Of a stretch of 64,000 nt of DNA, positions 44,038 through 53,104 are shown one piece after another (position 1 is the stretch's first letter; each line of letters begins with the position of its first letter). This DNA is from Bog-756 sp052326605 (GTDB taxonomy: Bacteria > Actinomycetota > Acidimicrobiia > Acidimicrobiales > RAAP-2): NCBI GenBank assembly GCA_052326605.1, contig JBKQMB010000095.1, positions 1-64,000 on the forward strand. The letters are read 5' to 3'. The translations under genes were made by a program, and so were the position numbers. The notes under the pieces were generated by a model, which did no database searches, was not told the DNA's origin, and saw only the letters and a list, made by a program, of their open reading frames with translations.

Positions 44038-45008
44038 GTACGGCGCGGCCCGTCGCCATCGTCGGGCTGCCGCGATCGGGCACGACCTGGACTCTGCGGG
44101 CCCTGGCCAGTGCAGCCGGGACCGCGGCGATCCTCGAACCTGACAACGAGGACAAGTATCCGGCGTCGATCCATGCCAAGCGGAAACTCGGCCGGTATCC
44201 CGTCCTCCGCCCGGGGGACGAGGCACCTGCCTATCGGAAGCTCTGGGAGTGGATCCTTCGGGGGGCCACCGAGGACCGCCGGTCGCGCCTGGCGCGCCAT
44301 CTCCTCGGACCGGGCGCCGTCGGGCGCATCCACCAGGGTCGTCCGGACCCGGTCACCTGGCTGGCTGCCACCGTGGCCCGGGATCCTCGCTCACACCCGA
44401 CACTGGGCGGCCGGAGCGGCCCGCGCATCGTGGCCAAGTCGATCCATGCCCAACTGTCGGTGGAGTGGCTGGCAGACGAGTTCGACATCGACGTGCTCCT
44501 CTTGCTCCGCCATCCGGCCAACGTGCTGGCCAGTTGGATGGAGACCAACGTCAAGGACGCTCGGAACTCCACACTCGAAACCCGCCCGGAGATCAGGGCG
44601 CGTTTCCTCGAGCCCTGGGGTGTGCCGCTACCCGGCCCCGACCCCGTCGAACGGATGAGTTGGCGCATCGGACTGCTGGTCGCCGCCATCGAAGAGGCGG
44701 CATCGAGGCATCCCGAGTGGCACCTGCGGACCCACGAGCAGCTGTGTGCCGATCCGCTCGGCGAATTCCGACGGCTCTACGCGGACCTCGACCTCGAATG
44801 GGGTTCGCCGGCCGAGGCCTTCCTGGAGGAACACAACACCCCCGGGTCCGGATTCGCGGTCAACCGGATCGCGTCCGAGCAATCCGACTCGTGGCAGCGG
44901 CGCCTCAACGACCGTCAGGTGGCCACGCTGCGTCGCGTGCTCGCATGGTTCCCCATCACCACCTGGGGCGACCAGGATTACGCTCGCGCCGGGATCGACC
45001 AGGAGTAG
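44034..45008 (+). CDS. sulfotransferase
   Basis: 324 residues, ATG overlapping the GT2 stop. It belongs to a different subgroup from the 37-43 kb minus-strand enzymes: PAPS loop AIVGLPRSGTTWTLRAL near residue 8 (Arg-Ser-Gly-Thr-Thr form), long insertion to about residue 130, IVAKSIHAQLSVEWL, 3'-phosphate segment LLLRHPANVLASWME, then LRTHEQLCADPLGEF and NRIASEQSDSWQRRL near the C-terminus. The R-x-S-G-T form is common in Sulfotransfer_3 type enzymes. Coupled to the preceding GT2, so it may act on the product of that enzyme. Confidence 0.85.
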   Translation: MSTARPVAIVGLPRSGTTWTLRALASAAGTAAILEPDNEDKYPASIHAKRKLGRYPVLRPGDEAPAYRKLWEWILRGATEDRRSRLARHLLGPGAVGRIHQGRPDPVTWLAATVARDPRSHPTLGGRSGPRIVAKSIHAQLSVEWLADEFDIDVLLLLRHPANVLASWMETNVKDARNSTLETRPEIRARFLEPWGVPLPGPDPVERMSWRIGLLVAAIEEAASRHPEWHLRTHEQLCADPLGEFRRLYADLDLEWGSPAEAFLEEHNTPGSGFAVNRIASEQSDSWQRRLNDRQVATLRRVLAWFPITTWGDQDYARAGIDQE

Positions 45009-45086
45009 GTGGGCCCGGAGCCCGTCTGCACGTTTCCCAGGGGTTCCGGTTCGGATCGAGGCCCGACCGGGTGGACACCTCCTTCC

Positions 45087-45740
45087 TCAGGTCGTCGAGG
45101 AGGATGCGTCTCGGCGACGAAAATGGACCACGTGCCCGGCCCGGCCGAGGGGGAGCACCTCGACGACGTTCATCCGCGCGTCCGAGGCCAACCGGTCGAA
45201 CCCGGCGACGGGATAGCCATGGACCCCCACCCCACGGGCCCCGTAGCGAGCTTTCCGCAGGTTCAACCGGAGGCCGGGCGACGGGAACGAGCCGATCACA
45301 TGGGGAGCGGACCGCCCCATGTGGCCGAGGAGCCGTGACGGCTCACCGACATAGTCGAACACGCCGAGGGCGATGGCGACGTCGTAGGCATCCGACTCGT
45401 CGAGTTGCTCCCAGCCCCGACGGTCGACGTCGACCAGACCCGGGTAGGCGGCGGCCCGTTGGGCCGCCAGGGTGACCATCGCCTCCGCCGGATCGATCCC
45501 GGTGACGTGGATGCCCTTCGCCGCTAGTGGTTGGAACAGCGGTCCACTCCCACATCCGACGTCGAGTACCCGGCGGGGTGACAGCGAGACCGTGATATCG
45601 ACTGCCAGTTGCAGCCGGTCGAACATCGGGCCCCGGCCGAGCATCCTCGCCACCGGCTCGCTCGAATAGAAGCCGGCGAAGCGGCGCGCCCGCTGCTGGA
45701 AGTACCTCTCGAAGTCGTCGTTGGGCCGATCATCGGACAT
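45087..45740 (-). CDS. class I SAM-dependent methyltransferase
   Basis: 217 residues from ATG 45740, which overlaps the end of the deacetylase gene by 11 bases. SAM loop VLDVGCGSGPLFQPL near residue 62, GIDPAEAMVTLA as strand 2, YDVAIALGVFDYV as strand 4. Size and pattern fit small-molecule or sugar methyltransferases (Methyltransf_11/25). Last gene of a GT4, deacetylase, methyltransferase operon; likely methylates a position uncovered or formed there. Confidence 0.82.
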   Translation of the reverse strand: MSDDRPNDDFERYFQQRARRFAGFYSSEPVARMLGRGPMFDRLQLAVDITVSLSPRRVLDVGCGSGPLFQPLAAKGIHVTGIDPAEAMVTLAAQRAAAYPGLVDVDRRGWEQLDESDAYDVAIALGVFDYVGEPSRLLGHMGRSAPHVIGSFPSPGLRLNLRKARYGARGVGVHGYPVAGFDRLASDARMNVVEVLPLGRAGHVVHFRRRDASSSTT

Positions 45741-46476
45741 GGCCACACGCCTTGCTGCCATACCTTCTCAGAACCCGGGAGAACACCCTGGCGACTCGCC
45801 TTCGGCCCACCAGCTGCTTCGCTTCCGCCAGCGAGCGGATGGATCCCGTACTCGGGAGGGTCGCACCGAAATCGTATGAATGGTAGTAGAGGACTGCAGG
45901 ACCGGGAGCCGAGTCGACGGCGGCCGTGACGGCCACTCCGGGGAGCATCCGCTGGTAACTGCCTCCGCCGATGGGAACGCGGTGCGAGGTCAGAACGGGC
46001 AGCTCCCGGACGGGTGAGTGCTCGCCCAGACGGCTGGTGTCGGACACGTAGTGGAAGCCGGCCTCGGCCAGGAGGTCCCGATAGTGGGCCAGGCTGAGCG
46101 TCCGAGGGATGTCGAATCGAGGAGAGCGGAATCCGCGGATCGGACGCTGGAACAGGTCCTCGACCATGGAGCGCCCGGTTCGCAACCATTCGACCAGCGC
46201 TGTCGGGTCCTCTGGCAGTCGCCCGTGGTCGGGACCGTGGCTGGCGAGCTCGTGACCGCGGTCGACGAGGTCGCCGAGCTCGGCGCGCACCGCGTCTGCA
46301 TAGTTGCCGATGACGAACAAGGTCACCGTGGGCCCGCCTTCGGCCGATGTGAGGAGGGAGGCCAGGCCCGACAGGCCGCTGTGCGCGCCCCGGGGGCGGG
46401 CGATGGGCCTGCCCAGGACGGCCATGCCGTCGTACCAGTCCTCGACGTCGACCGTCAGGCAGACCTCCGTGGTCAC
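45730..46476 (-). CDS. polysaccharide deacetylase (NodB/CE4 family)
   Basis: 248 residues from GTG 46476, which overlaps the GT4 stop (GTGA). CE4 motifs in order: LTVDVEDWYDG (catalytic Asp and metal Asp), ELASHGPDHGRL (the two metal-binding His), RGFRSPRFDI (groove wall Arg), and VLYYHSYDFG near the end. The pattern is that of deacetylases associated with exopolysaccharide clusters, which remove N-acetyl from GlcNAc-type residues. No signal peptide, so it should act inside the cell, perhaps on a lipid-linked intermediate. Free amino groups made this way could also be N-sulfated, but this is speculation. Confidence 0.88.
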   Translation of the reverse strand: MTTEVCLTVDVEDWYDGMAVLGRPIARPRGAHSGLSGLASLLTSAEGGPTVTLFVIGNYADAVRAELGDLVDRGHELASHGPDHGRLPEDPTALVEWLRTGRSMVEDLFQRPIRGFRSPRFDIPRTLSLAHYRDLLAEAGFHYVSDTSRLGEHSPVRELPVLTSHRVPIGGGSYQRMLPGVAVTAAVDSAPGPAVLYYHSYDFGATLPSTGSIRSLAEAKQLVGRRRVARVFSRVLRRYGSKACGHVR

Positions 46477-47600
46477 GCCGCGCCACCTGCCATTGCTTCG
46501 TAGGTGGCGCTCAGGCGCTCGAGCACCTCGTCCTCGGAGAAGCGGTCTACCACCCAGTGGCGGCATCGGTCTCCGAGCTCGACACAACGGTCCGGATGCG
46601 CCAGCAGGTCCGCAACCACGGCGGTCAGCGCCAGTTGGTCGCCGCGCTGGGCCAACAGGCCCAATTGCGGGTCGATGACCTCGCGCACACCGCGTATGTC
46701 GTAGGCGGCAACCGGACGGCCCATGGCCGCGGCCTCCATGGCCACCCGGGGAATCCCCTCTCGATACGAAGGGAGGACCACCACTGTCGCCGAGGCCAGG
46801 TACGGGCGCACGTCGTCGACGGCACCGACAAAGGTCACCAGACCGGCATCCGAGGCCGCGGCCACCTCCTCCTCGGTCAGGGCGTCACTCTGATCGACCT
46901 CGAACGGCCCGACGTGCACGAAATCGGCCTGACCGGCGAGCGACTCGGCAATGGCCAGAAAATCGGCACACCCCTTCTCACGCACCAGACGGCTGACCAT
47001 CATGACGATCGGACGGTCGGACTGCAACGCCGGGGTCATCGGGGCGACGAACCGGTCCATGACGATGCCGTTCCCCACGTACCCCAGCTTGCGACGCGGG
47101 CAGATCCGCACCGCAGGTAGCACCCGTGCGTCCTCGCGGCTCTGGACCAGCACCCGGCTCGCCCACATGCAGCACCAGCGTTCGAAGCACCAGCCCAACG
47201 CATTCGCCAATCGACCGTTCCCGTCGAAATAGAGCGCTCCATGGATGGTGTAGATGGCAGGGCTACCCGCCAACCTCGCTGCGGGCAGGGCCAGCAACGA
47301 TGCCTTCGGCGTGTGCGTCTGCACGAAATCGAATCGCTGGTGACGCAGGTACCTCCACAGGCCGACGAAGGATGCGAAATCGGAGAAGGACAACTCGCGG
47401 CGGAGCGGTACGACCTTCACGGCAACACCCTCGGGCGGATCGTCGTAGTCGTCGCCGGTCACCACGGTCCAGGTGACGCGGCGCAGGGAACGCAGTTGGT
47501 TGGCCAGGAGGACCCGCGCCGTCAGCGACGTCGTGACCACCCGGCAGCCGCGCAGGGGACCGCCCCCCGCCGGGCCCGTGGCATTGATCCTCGACGCCAT
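46473..47600 (-). CDS. GT4-family glycosyltransferase
   Basis: 375 residues from ATG 47600, with AAAGGGGGG 6-7 bases upstream. GT-B fold: HTPKASLLALPAARLAG and YTIHGALYFD in the N-domain; VMMVSRLVREKGCADFLAIAE, FVGAVDDVRPYLASATVVVLPSYREGIPRVAMEA in the C-domain with the E-x7-E type pair in the last piece. Close to the WcaL/BshA-like retaining GT4 group that includes N,N'-diacetylbacillosaminyl transferases (PglA-like: HTPKA and GNG). First gene of an operon with a deacetylase and a methyltransferase. Confidence 0.88.
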   Translation of the reverse strand: MASRINATGPAGGGPLRGCRVVTTSLTARVLLANQLRSLRRVTWTVVTGDDYDDPPEGVAVKVVPLRRELSFSDFASFVGLWRYLRHQRFDFVQTHTPKASLLALPAARLAGSPAIYTIHGALYFDGNGRLANALGWCFERWCCMWASRVLVQSREDARVLPAVRICPRRKLGYVGNGIVMDRFVAPMTPALQSDRPIVMMVSRLVREKGCADFLAIAESLAGQADFVHVGPFEVDQSDALTEEEVAAASDAGLVTFVGAVDDVRPYLASATVVVLPSYREGIPRVAMEAAAMGRPVAAYDIRGVREVIDPQLGLLAQRGDQLALTAVVADLLAHPDRCVELGDRCRHWVVDRFSEDEVLERLSATYEAMAGGAA

Positions 47601-47724
47601 CACTACCCCCCTTTGCCCGAGCGCTCCGGGCGGCACCGGCACAGATCGGTCACGGCCTTCATCGCCACGGGCATCCCGAGGTCCTCAAACTATAACCAGG
47701 CAGATCGCCGGTCGATGACCGGTG

Positions 47725-49695
47725 TCACCGCCCCAGGCCCGGCGTCCAGCGCTCCAACCACGCCTGAAGGGCGAGCACATCCCAGAGCTCATGGGCGAGG
47801 TCGCGACGCCCTCGGAGATGTTGGTACCACGCCCGTCTGATCGGCTCGGGATCCACCAGGCCCTGGTTACGCAGTCGCCGTTCGTCGAGCAGCTCCTCCG
47901 CCCACGGTCTCAAGGAACCCCGGAGCAACGGTCCGATCGGGAAACCGAACCCCATCTTCGGTCGCTCCACGAGCTCCGCCGGCACGTGGCGGTAGAGCAC
48001 CTGGCGCAGCAGCCACTTGGTCGCACCGTCGTGCAACTTGGCCGACATGGGCAGCCTCCAGGCCAGATCGAACACCGCTCGGTCGAGGAATGGCACCCGC
48101 GTCTCGAGCGACGTCGCCATCGCCGCACGGTCGAGCTTGGTCAGGATGTCGTCGGGGAGGTAGCCGACCAGGTCCAGCCACAGCATCTGTTCGGTGATGC
48201 CGTCGAGCGCCGGCCACTCCGACGGGCGGGAGGCCATCGAGACGTTCGGGCCTGCGCCGACCACCATCGACTCCGCATGGTCCCAGTAGGACACCAGCGA
48301 CAGGTAGGCGTCCTCGGGGCCGGAGGCGGCCAGCACCTTTCCCACCTTGGCCAGCTTGGACGCCGGATTCCTCACCTGCATCCGGCTCGGCATGAGCACC
48401 GTGGCCCGCGCCGCTCCGTCGACCAGCGCAGGGGGGAGGTGCCCGAGGGTCGACCCGGCCAGGCGACGTACGGGGCCGGGCACGGCCGAGGATCGCCTCC
48501 AGAGTCGCTCGAGCCAGGCATGGCGGTTGTACCCGGCGAACAGTTCGTCGCCACCGTCCCCGGACAGGGCGACGGTCACCTCGGTCCTGGCCAGTTTGCT
48601 CACCAGATGCATCGGTATCGCCGAGATGTCACCGAATGGTTCGTCCCAGATGTCCGGCAACAACGGGATGACGTCCGCAGCGTCGCCGTCGGTGACCTCG
48701 AGACGGGTGTGATCGGTCCCCAAGTGGGCTGCCACTGCCGCGGCATCGGACGATTCGTCGAAGGCGCGGTTGGAGAATCCGACCGTGAACGTGCGGACCG
48801 GTTGCGTGCTGTGCTGTTGCATCAGTGCGACCACCAGGCTGGAGTCCACACCCCCCGAGAGGAAGGCACCGATCGGAACGTCGGCCACCATGCGGGCCGC
48901 CACCGAGTTCGACAGTACTGACTCCAGCCGATCGGCCAGATCTTCGGGTCGACCGCCCACCGGGCGTGCCCGTGCGTCCTGGACGGCCTGCCGTGCCGCC
49001 CAGAATGCCCGGGGCTCGAGGGGGTGGTCCGGTCTGGCGCCGGTGCCCGCGGTGACCAGCTGTCCCGGGAGGAGCTTGGCAACGTGGCGGTAGATGGTAT
49101 GGGGGGCGGGGACGCAGTTGTGTCTGAGGAAGAGGGCCACGGCGTCAGGGTCGATGTCGGCATCGAATCCCGGGAGCCGGCACAGCGCTTTCAGTTCCGA
49201 GGCGAATGCCAGCCGGCCCCGCACCCAGCCGTAGTAGAGCGGCTTCTCACCGAAGCGGTCCCGCACCAGATGCAGCTCCCGGAGGTATCGGTCCCACAGT
49301 GCCAGGGCGAACATGCCCTCGCATGCATCGAGCGCTGGCTCCAGGCCCCACTGCTGTATAGCGGCCAACAGAACCTCTGTGTCCGACCCGCCGTGGAATG
49401 CCACACCCTCACCGACGAGCCGGTGCCTGAGCGCACGATGGTTGTAGATCTCGCCGTTGTAGCTGATCACCCATCTCCCGTCGGGGGATCGCATCGGCTG
49501 GTCACCCAGGGGCCCCAACTCGATCACCGCAAGCCTTCGATGCCCCAAGGCGATGCCGTGGTCGGCATCCGACCAGAACCCGTCACCGTCCGGGCCCCGA
49601 TGCGTCAAAGTGGCGGTCATGGCGGCCACGTCGCGCCCCAGCACATCGGCGTCGGTCGCCGCCTTCGGGTCCAAGAGCCCGGCAATGCCGCACAC
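47725..49695 (-). CDS. glutamine-hydrolysing asparagine synthase (AsnB type)
   Basis: 656 residues. GTG 49695 places the glutaminase nucleophile Cys directly after the initiator (Met-Cys-Gly-Ile-Ala), as the family requires; longer frames cannot be active. N-terminal glutaminase domain: HRGPDGDG, GHRRLAVIE, YNGEIYNH. Synthase domain: GAFLSGGVDSSLVVALM (ATP-binding loop), SGDGGDELFAGY, LDLVGYLPDDILTKLDRA. Within glycan clusters AsnB-like proteins often amidate a uronic acid or peptide carboxyl instead of Asp; such a role here is inference. Flanked by gaps of 124 and 194 bases. Confidence 0.9.
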   Translation of the reverse strand: MCGIAGLLDPKAATDADVLGRDVAAMTATLTHRGPDGDGFWSDADHGIALGHRRLAVIELGPLGDQPMRSPDGRWVISYNGEIYNHRALRHRLVGEGVAFHGGSDTEVLLAAIQQWGLEPALDACEGMFALALWDRYLRELHLVRDRFGEKPLYYGWVRGRLAFASELKALCRLPGFDADIDPDAVALFLRHNCVPAPHTIYRHVAKLLPGQLVTAGTGARPDHPLEPRAFWAARQAVQDARARPVGGRPEDLADRLESVLSNSVAARMVADVPIGAFLSGGVDSSLVVALMQQHSTQPVRTFTVGFSNRAFDESSDAAAVAAHLGTDHTRLEVTDGDAADVIPLLPDIWDEPFGDISAIPMHLVSKLARTEVTVALSGDGGDELFAGYNRHAWLERLWRRSSAVPGPVRRLAGSTLGHLPPALVDGAARATVLMPSRMQVRNPASKLAKVGKVLAASGPEDAYLSLVSYWDHAESMVVGAGPNVSMASRPSEWPALDGITEQMLWLDLVGYLPDDILTKLDRAAMATSLETRVPFLDRAVFDLAWRLPMSAKLHDGATKWLLRQVLYRHVPAELVERPKMGFGFPIGPLLRGSLRPWAEELLDERRLRNQGLVDPEPIRRAWYQHLRGRRDLAHELWDVLALQAWLERWTPGLGR

Positions 49696-49889
49696 CGGAT
49701 CAGGCTCCCGACCCGGTCGGCATGGATCGCCACAAGCGGCGGCGCGCTCCCCCGCCACCCCCTGGCTCGACCATCACGAGATCATCGGGGTAACCGAGTT
49801 CTGGTGTCAAGCAGCGCCACGGAGGGGCACGCCGAGTGGGGCCATTCGGCCATCTCGACCCGGCCCGTGGCCGAATGTCGCCTACTTGG

Positions 49890-50891
49890 TCACCGGGACG
49901 GCTGATCGACACCCGGGCCATCGTCCGCATCGAACTCGCCCACCCGGCGGCTGTAACGCGGATGCTCACCCGTTCGCCCGAGGGCACCGTCCCACAGGCC
50001 GTGCACGATGGCCGAGCGCTCGGCCCGGCCATGGGCCTTCTGGAGATGGCGGACCGAATAGGCCAACTGCCACCCGTACCAGCTGCGCCGACCGTGTCGC
50101 CGGATCAGAGCGACCGAATTCCGAGCGTGGTAGTAGGCCCGCCAGGCCTCGGCTGCATCAGTGGGACGCCTCTCGCGGTGCGCTCCCTCCCTTCCGAGGG
50201 TGGTCTGCTGATCGGCCACCTGACGCGCAGCCACGTCGTCCACGAGTACCTCGAAACCCGCCTCCCGGACACGGCAGAAGAAGTCGAAGTCCTCCAGCCC
50301 GAAGAACCAGTCGGCATCGGGCAGCACGCCGGCATCGACCACGTCCCGCGACACGAGCGTCGCTCCCCAACAGGCGACATCCACGGGGGTCATGCCGACC
50401 GCTGATCCGGCCGGGGGAACATGGTTGGTGGTGTGGGTACCCCGCCCCATGAACCGGCGGCCGTAGGCCACCACCGCACCGACAGGCGGTCGTCGGTCCC
50501 CGAGGGCCTCGACACGTTCCACTAGCTCGGCGAGGCGTGGAGCCGGCAGGCTGAACAGATTGACATCGTCCTCGCACAGGTAGGCCCAACGAGTGGAAGG
50601 ATCGGAGAACGCCTCGACCAGCCCCGCACGGAAGCCGCCGGCCGGACCGAGGTTCGCGGTCAGCCTGACCATCCGGACGGTCGTCTCCAGGAGCGGGTCG
50701 TCGAGGCCGCCGACGCCATTGACGACGACCACGATCCGGTCGGACGAGATGCCTTCGACCTCGAGCAGCGACCGCGTGACGTCTCCGGCCAATCCGGGCC
50801 TCATGTGGGTGAGGACGACTGCGGTGATGCACTCCGGTGGACCGGATGGAACGCGTTCGACGTCGCTGCCCAGCCCCTGACCGGCGGTCAT
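49890..50891 (-). CDS. GT2-family glycosyltransferase
   Basis: 333 residues from ATG 50891. Motifs: TAVVLTHMRPGLAGDVTRSL, VVVVNGVGG, NLGPAGGFRAGL, YLCEDDVNLF (acidic metal site, E-D-D in place of D-D-D) and WFFGLEDFDFFCRVR (acceptor-side W/E-D motif). Same subgroup as the gene at 39188 (GlfT/rhamnosyltransferase-like). Divergent from the GT2 at 51012 across 120 bases, which include a TAGGCT/TAGCCT pair that could serve as -10 elements on the two strands. Confidence 0.85.
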   Translation of the reverse strand: MTAGQGLGSDVERVPSGPPECITAVVLTHMRPGLAGDVTRSLLEVEGISSDRIVVVVNGVGGLDDPLLETTVRMVRLTANLGPAGGFRAGLVEAFSDPSTRWAYLCEDDVNLFSLPAPRLAELVERVEALGDRRPPVGAVVAYGRRFMGRGTHTTNHVPPAGSAVGMTPVDVACWGATLVSRDVVDAGVLPDADWFFGLEDFDFFCRVREAGFEVLVDDVAARQVADQQTTLGREGAHRERRPTDAAEAWRAYYHARNSVALIRRHGRRSWYGWQLAYSVRHLQKAHGRAERSAIVHGLWDGALGRTGEHPRYSRRVGEFDADDGPGVDQPSR

Positions 50892-51011
50892 CGTGCCATC
50901 ACGGAACTAGGCTAATCGCGCAAACAGACCCTGCCGCGCCCGGCGCGCGGCCACGACCGGGGCGCGTCCACAGACGGGCCGGGGAGGCACCATGGAGGTC
51001 CCGCACTGCGT

Positions 51012-51887
51012 GTGGACCCGACGTACGTCGACAACGCGGCCGTCGCGGTGATCAGCGTCATCGTACCGGTGCGCAACGGCATGCCCTGGCTGGAGGAGCA
51101 GATCCGGGCCCTGGCCGGCCAGGAGTGCGACATGGCCTGGGAAGTCGTCATCGCCGACAACGGGTCGACCGACGAGAGTCCGCAGTCGGCCCGCGCCTGG
51201 GCTGATCGCAGTGAGGCGATCCGATGGATCGATGCCTCCGCCGTGGCCGGGCCGGGTGCCGCACGAAATGCCGGGGTCCGAGCCGCCCGAGGCGACCTGC
51301 TGGCGTTCTGCGATGCCGACGATGTCGCGCAGCCTGGCTGGTTGGCCCGCTGCGTGACTGCGCTGGCCGAAGCGGACCTGGTGGCCGGCGAGTTCGACTT
51401 CTCCTCGCTCAACGGGCTCCGGCCGTCGCCTCCCCGGCCGGTCTCCACGGAGCAGCTCGGGTTCCTGCCTGCCGGGATTGGTGCCAACCTGGCCGTTCGT
51501 CGCCAGGCGTTCGAGGATGTGGGCGGGTTCTCCGAGGACCTGATGGTCGGCGAGGACATCGACCTGTGCTGGCGGCTCCAGTTGCACGGGTTCCGCTTCG
51601 CCACTGCCCCCGGTGCCGTGGTCGCCAAGCGCGGCCAACCGGGGTTCAAAGTGGCCTTTCGTCATGGGGGCGCCTACGGGCGTTGCGGTCCGGAGCTCTA
51701 CCGCCGCCACCGCGCCTCGGGTGCCCGGCCCAATCTGAAGGGGGCAGCCAGGTCGTGGGCCTGGCTGATCGTGCAGGCACCGCGGTTGGTGAAGCCCGGC
51801 GGCCTGCGCGGCCAGTGGGCACATGCGGCCGGGATGCGCACCGGGAGGATCGCCGGCTCGATCCGGAATCGGGTCTTCTTCCCCTGA
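51012..51887 (+). CDS. GT2-family glycosyltransferase
   Basis: 291 residues, GTG start. Core: ISVIVPVRNGMPWLEEQI, VIADNGSTDES, GPGAARNAGVRAARGD, FCDADDVAQPGW (metal site D-A-D-D), GANLAVRRQAFEDVGGF and GEDIDLCWRLQ. The last 60 residues are basic and partly hydrophobic. A normal inverting GT2 of surface-glycan clusters. Its stop codon lies inside the left arm of a hairpin that also contains the stop of the opposing ABC-transporter gene. Confidence 0.88.
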   Translation: MDPTYVDNAAVAVISVIVPVRNGMPWLEEQIRALAGQECDMAWEVVIADNGSTDESPQSARAWADRSEAIRWIDASAVAGPGAARNAGVRAARGDLLAFCDADDVAQPGWLARCVTALAEADLVAGEFDFSSLNGLRPSPPRPVSTEQLGFLPAGIGANLAVRRQAFEDVGGFSEDLMVGEDIDLCWRLQLHGFRFATAPGAVVAKRGQPGFKVAFRHGGAYGRCGPELYRRHRASGARPNLKGAARSWAWLIVQAPRLVKPGGLRGQWAHAAGMRTGRIAGSIRNRVFFP

Positions 51888-51914
51888 CCAGCGGCCTCGC
51901 ACGGGGCCGGTCAG
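51884..51914. terminator. bidirectional hairpin overlapping both convergent stop codons
   Basis: CTGACC (51884-51889) pairs with GGTCAG (51909-51914), and inside it GGCC (51893-51896) pairs with GGCC (51905-51908), with a three-base bulge on the left. Each outer arm contains a TGA: that of the GT2 on the plus strand and that of the ABC ATPase on the minus strand. No T-tract follows on either side, as is common for G/C-rich actinobacterial terminators. Function as a shared terminator is inferred from symmetry and position. Confidence 0.5.
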
Positions 51915-53104
51915 TTGACCTGCCAGTCGGCTCCCACGTAGACGGGTGACAGGACCATGACGCCATCGGGGAGCTTCGGCAGGTCCGGTCCCATCACATC
52001 GAACGACATCACCGGCCTCCACGGCAAGAGTGGCTTGCCCTTTCCTCGGAGATGGCCGGACATGGCCGGCCACAAGGAGTACCTCCCCTTGCCCAGAGGC
52101 ACGTGCCGCATCCGGCACCGCACCTCGAACTCCCCGGCAGGGAAGGAACCGCTGTGGCGGACGATGAACATGGGGAAGGCGGTGCCCTGCGACACGCCGA
52201 TGAAGAAGTTGGCATCGTAGGCCTCGGGGGCGTTCAGCGTCAGACAGATGTCGAGGTCGGCCTCGGAGCGCACCTGACCCCCGTCGGCGGCAGCGATGTC
52301 GACCTTGAGCACCTGCACGACCCCTTCGCTGGAGGTGGCGAGTGCCGCGTTCTCCTCGACGGCGGCACGGTACCTGCTCACCACCTCCTTGGTAGGGCCC
52401 GACGCCTGGACCACGGCATTCGCCAGCCATGCCGCGCGTTCACACGATGCCTCGACCGAAGCCAGGTCATGGGAGACGTAGAGCAGGGTGGTGCCCTGCC
52501 GAACAACCTCACCGATTCTGTTGAGGCACTTCTGCTGGAAGCTGGCGTCACCGACGGAGAGGACTTCGTCCACCAGGAGCACATCCGGCTCGAGGAATGC
52601 GGCGATCGAGAACCCGAGGCGCATCTGCATGCCCATCGAGTAGAACTTGACCTGACGGTCGATGGCGTCTGCCAGGCCGGCGAACTCCACGATCTCGTCG
52701 AACCGTTCCTTGATGATCGACCGCCCCATGCCGAGCACGGCGCCGTAGAGAAATACGTTCTCTCGTCCGGACAGCTCCGGTTGAATGCCGCTGGTGACAC
52801 TGAGGAGCGCTCCGATGCGCCCTTGTACGTTGCACCGCCCGGCCGACTGATAGGTGACCTGGCTGATGATCTTGAGCAGAGTCGTCTTGCCCGAGCCGTT
52901 GATACCGATCAGTGCCAACGTGCCGCCTGGCGGGACTTCGAGGTTCACATCCTTCAGAACCCACCGGTAGTCGTGCCGGCCGGTCGTCGCGATCGACTTT
53001 CCGAACCGCTTCATCTGGTCGTAGAACTTCGGGGCCGTCCGGTCGGCTCGGAACTTCTTCCACACCTGCTCGACCTGGATCGTCCCATCAGGCAATGTCG
53101 GCAA
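51911..53104 (-). CDS. polysaccharide ABC exporter ATPase with C-terminal sugar-binding domain (Wzt-like)
   Basis: 397 residues. TTG 53104 is chosen because GAGGTGAG lies 2-3 bases before it and the domain starts at residue 9; it overlaps the permease gene by 17 bases. Walker A GINGSGKTTLLK near residue 72, then QPELSGRENVFLYG, signature YSMGMQMRLGF, Walker B DVLLVDEVLSVGD and the switch His in VSHDLAS. Residues from about 265 on form a separate beta-rich domain (SEADLDICLTLN, FPMFIVRHSG), as in Wzt proteins that recognise the finished chain end before export. Works with the permease upstream. Confidence 0.92.
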   Translation of the reverse strand: MPTLPDGTIQVEQVWKKFRADRTAPKFYDQMKRFGKSIATTGRHDYRWVLKDVNLEVPPGGTLALIGINGSGKTTLLKIISQVTYQSAGRCNVQGRIGALLSVTSGIQPELSGRENVFLYGAVLGMGRSIIKERFDEIVEFAGLADAIDRQVKFYSMGMQMRLGFSIAAFLEPDVLLVDEVLSVGDASFQQKCLNRIGEVVRQGTTLLYVSHDLASVEASCERAAWLANAVVQASGPTKEVVSRYRAAVEENAALATSSEGVVQVLKVDIAAADGGQVRSEADLDICLTLNAPEAYDANFFIGVSQGTAFPMFIVRHSGSFPAGEFEVRCRMRHVPLGKGRYSLWPAMSGHLRGKGKPLLPWRPVMSFDVMGPDLPKLPDGVMVLSPVYVGADWQVN

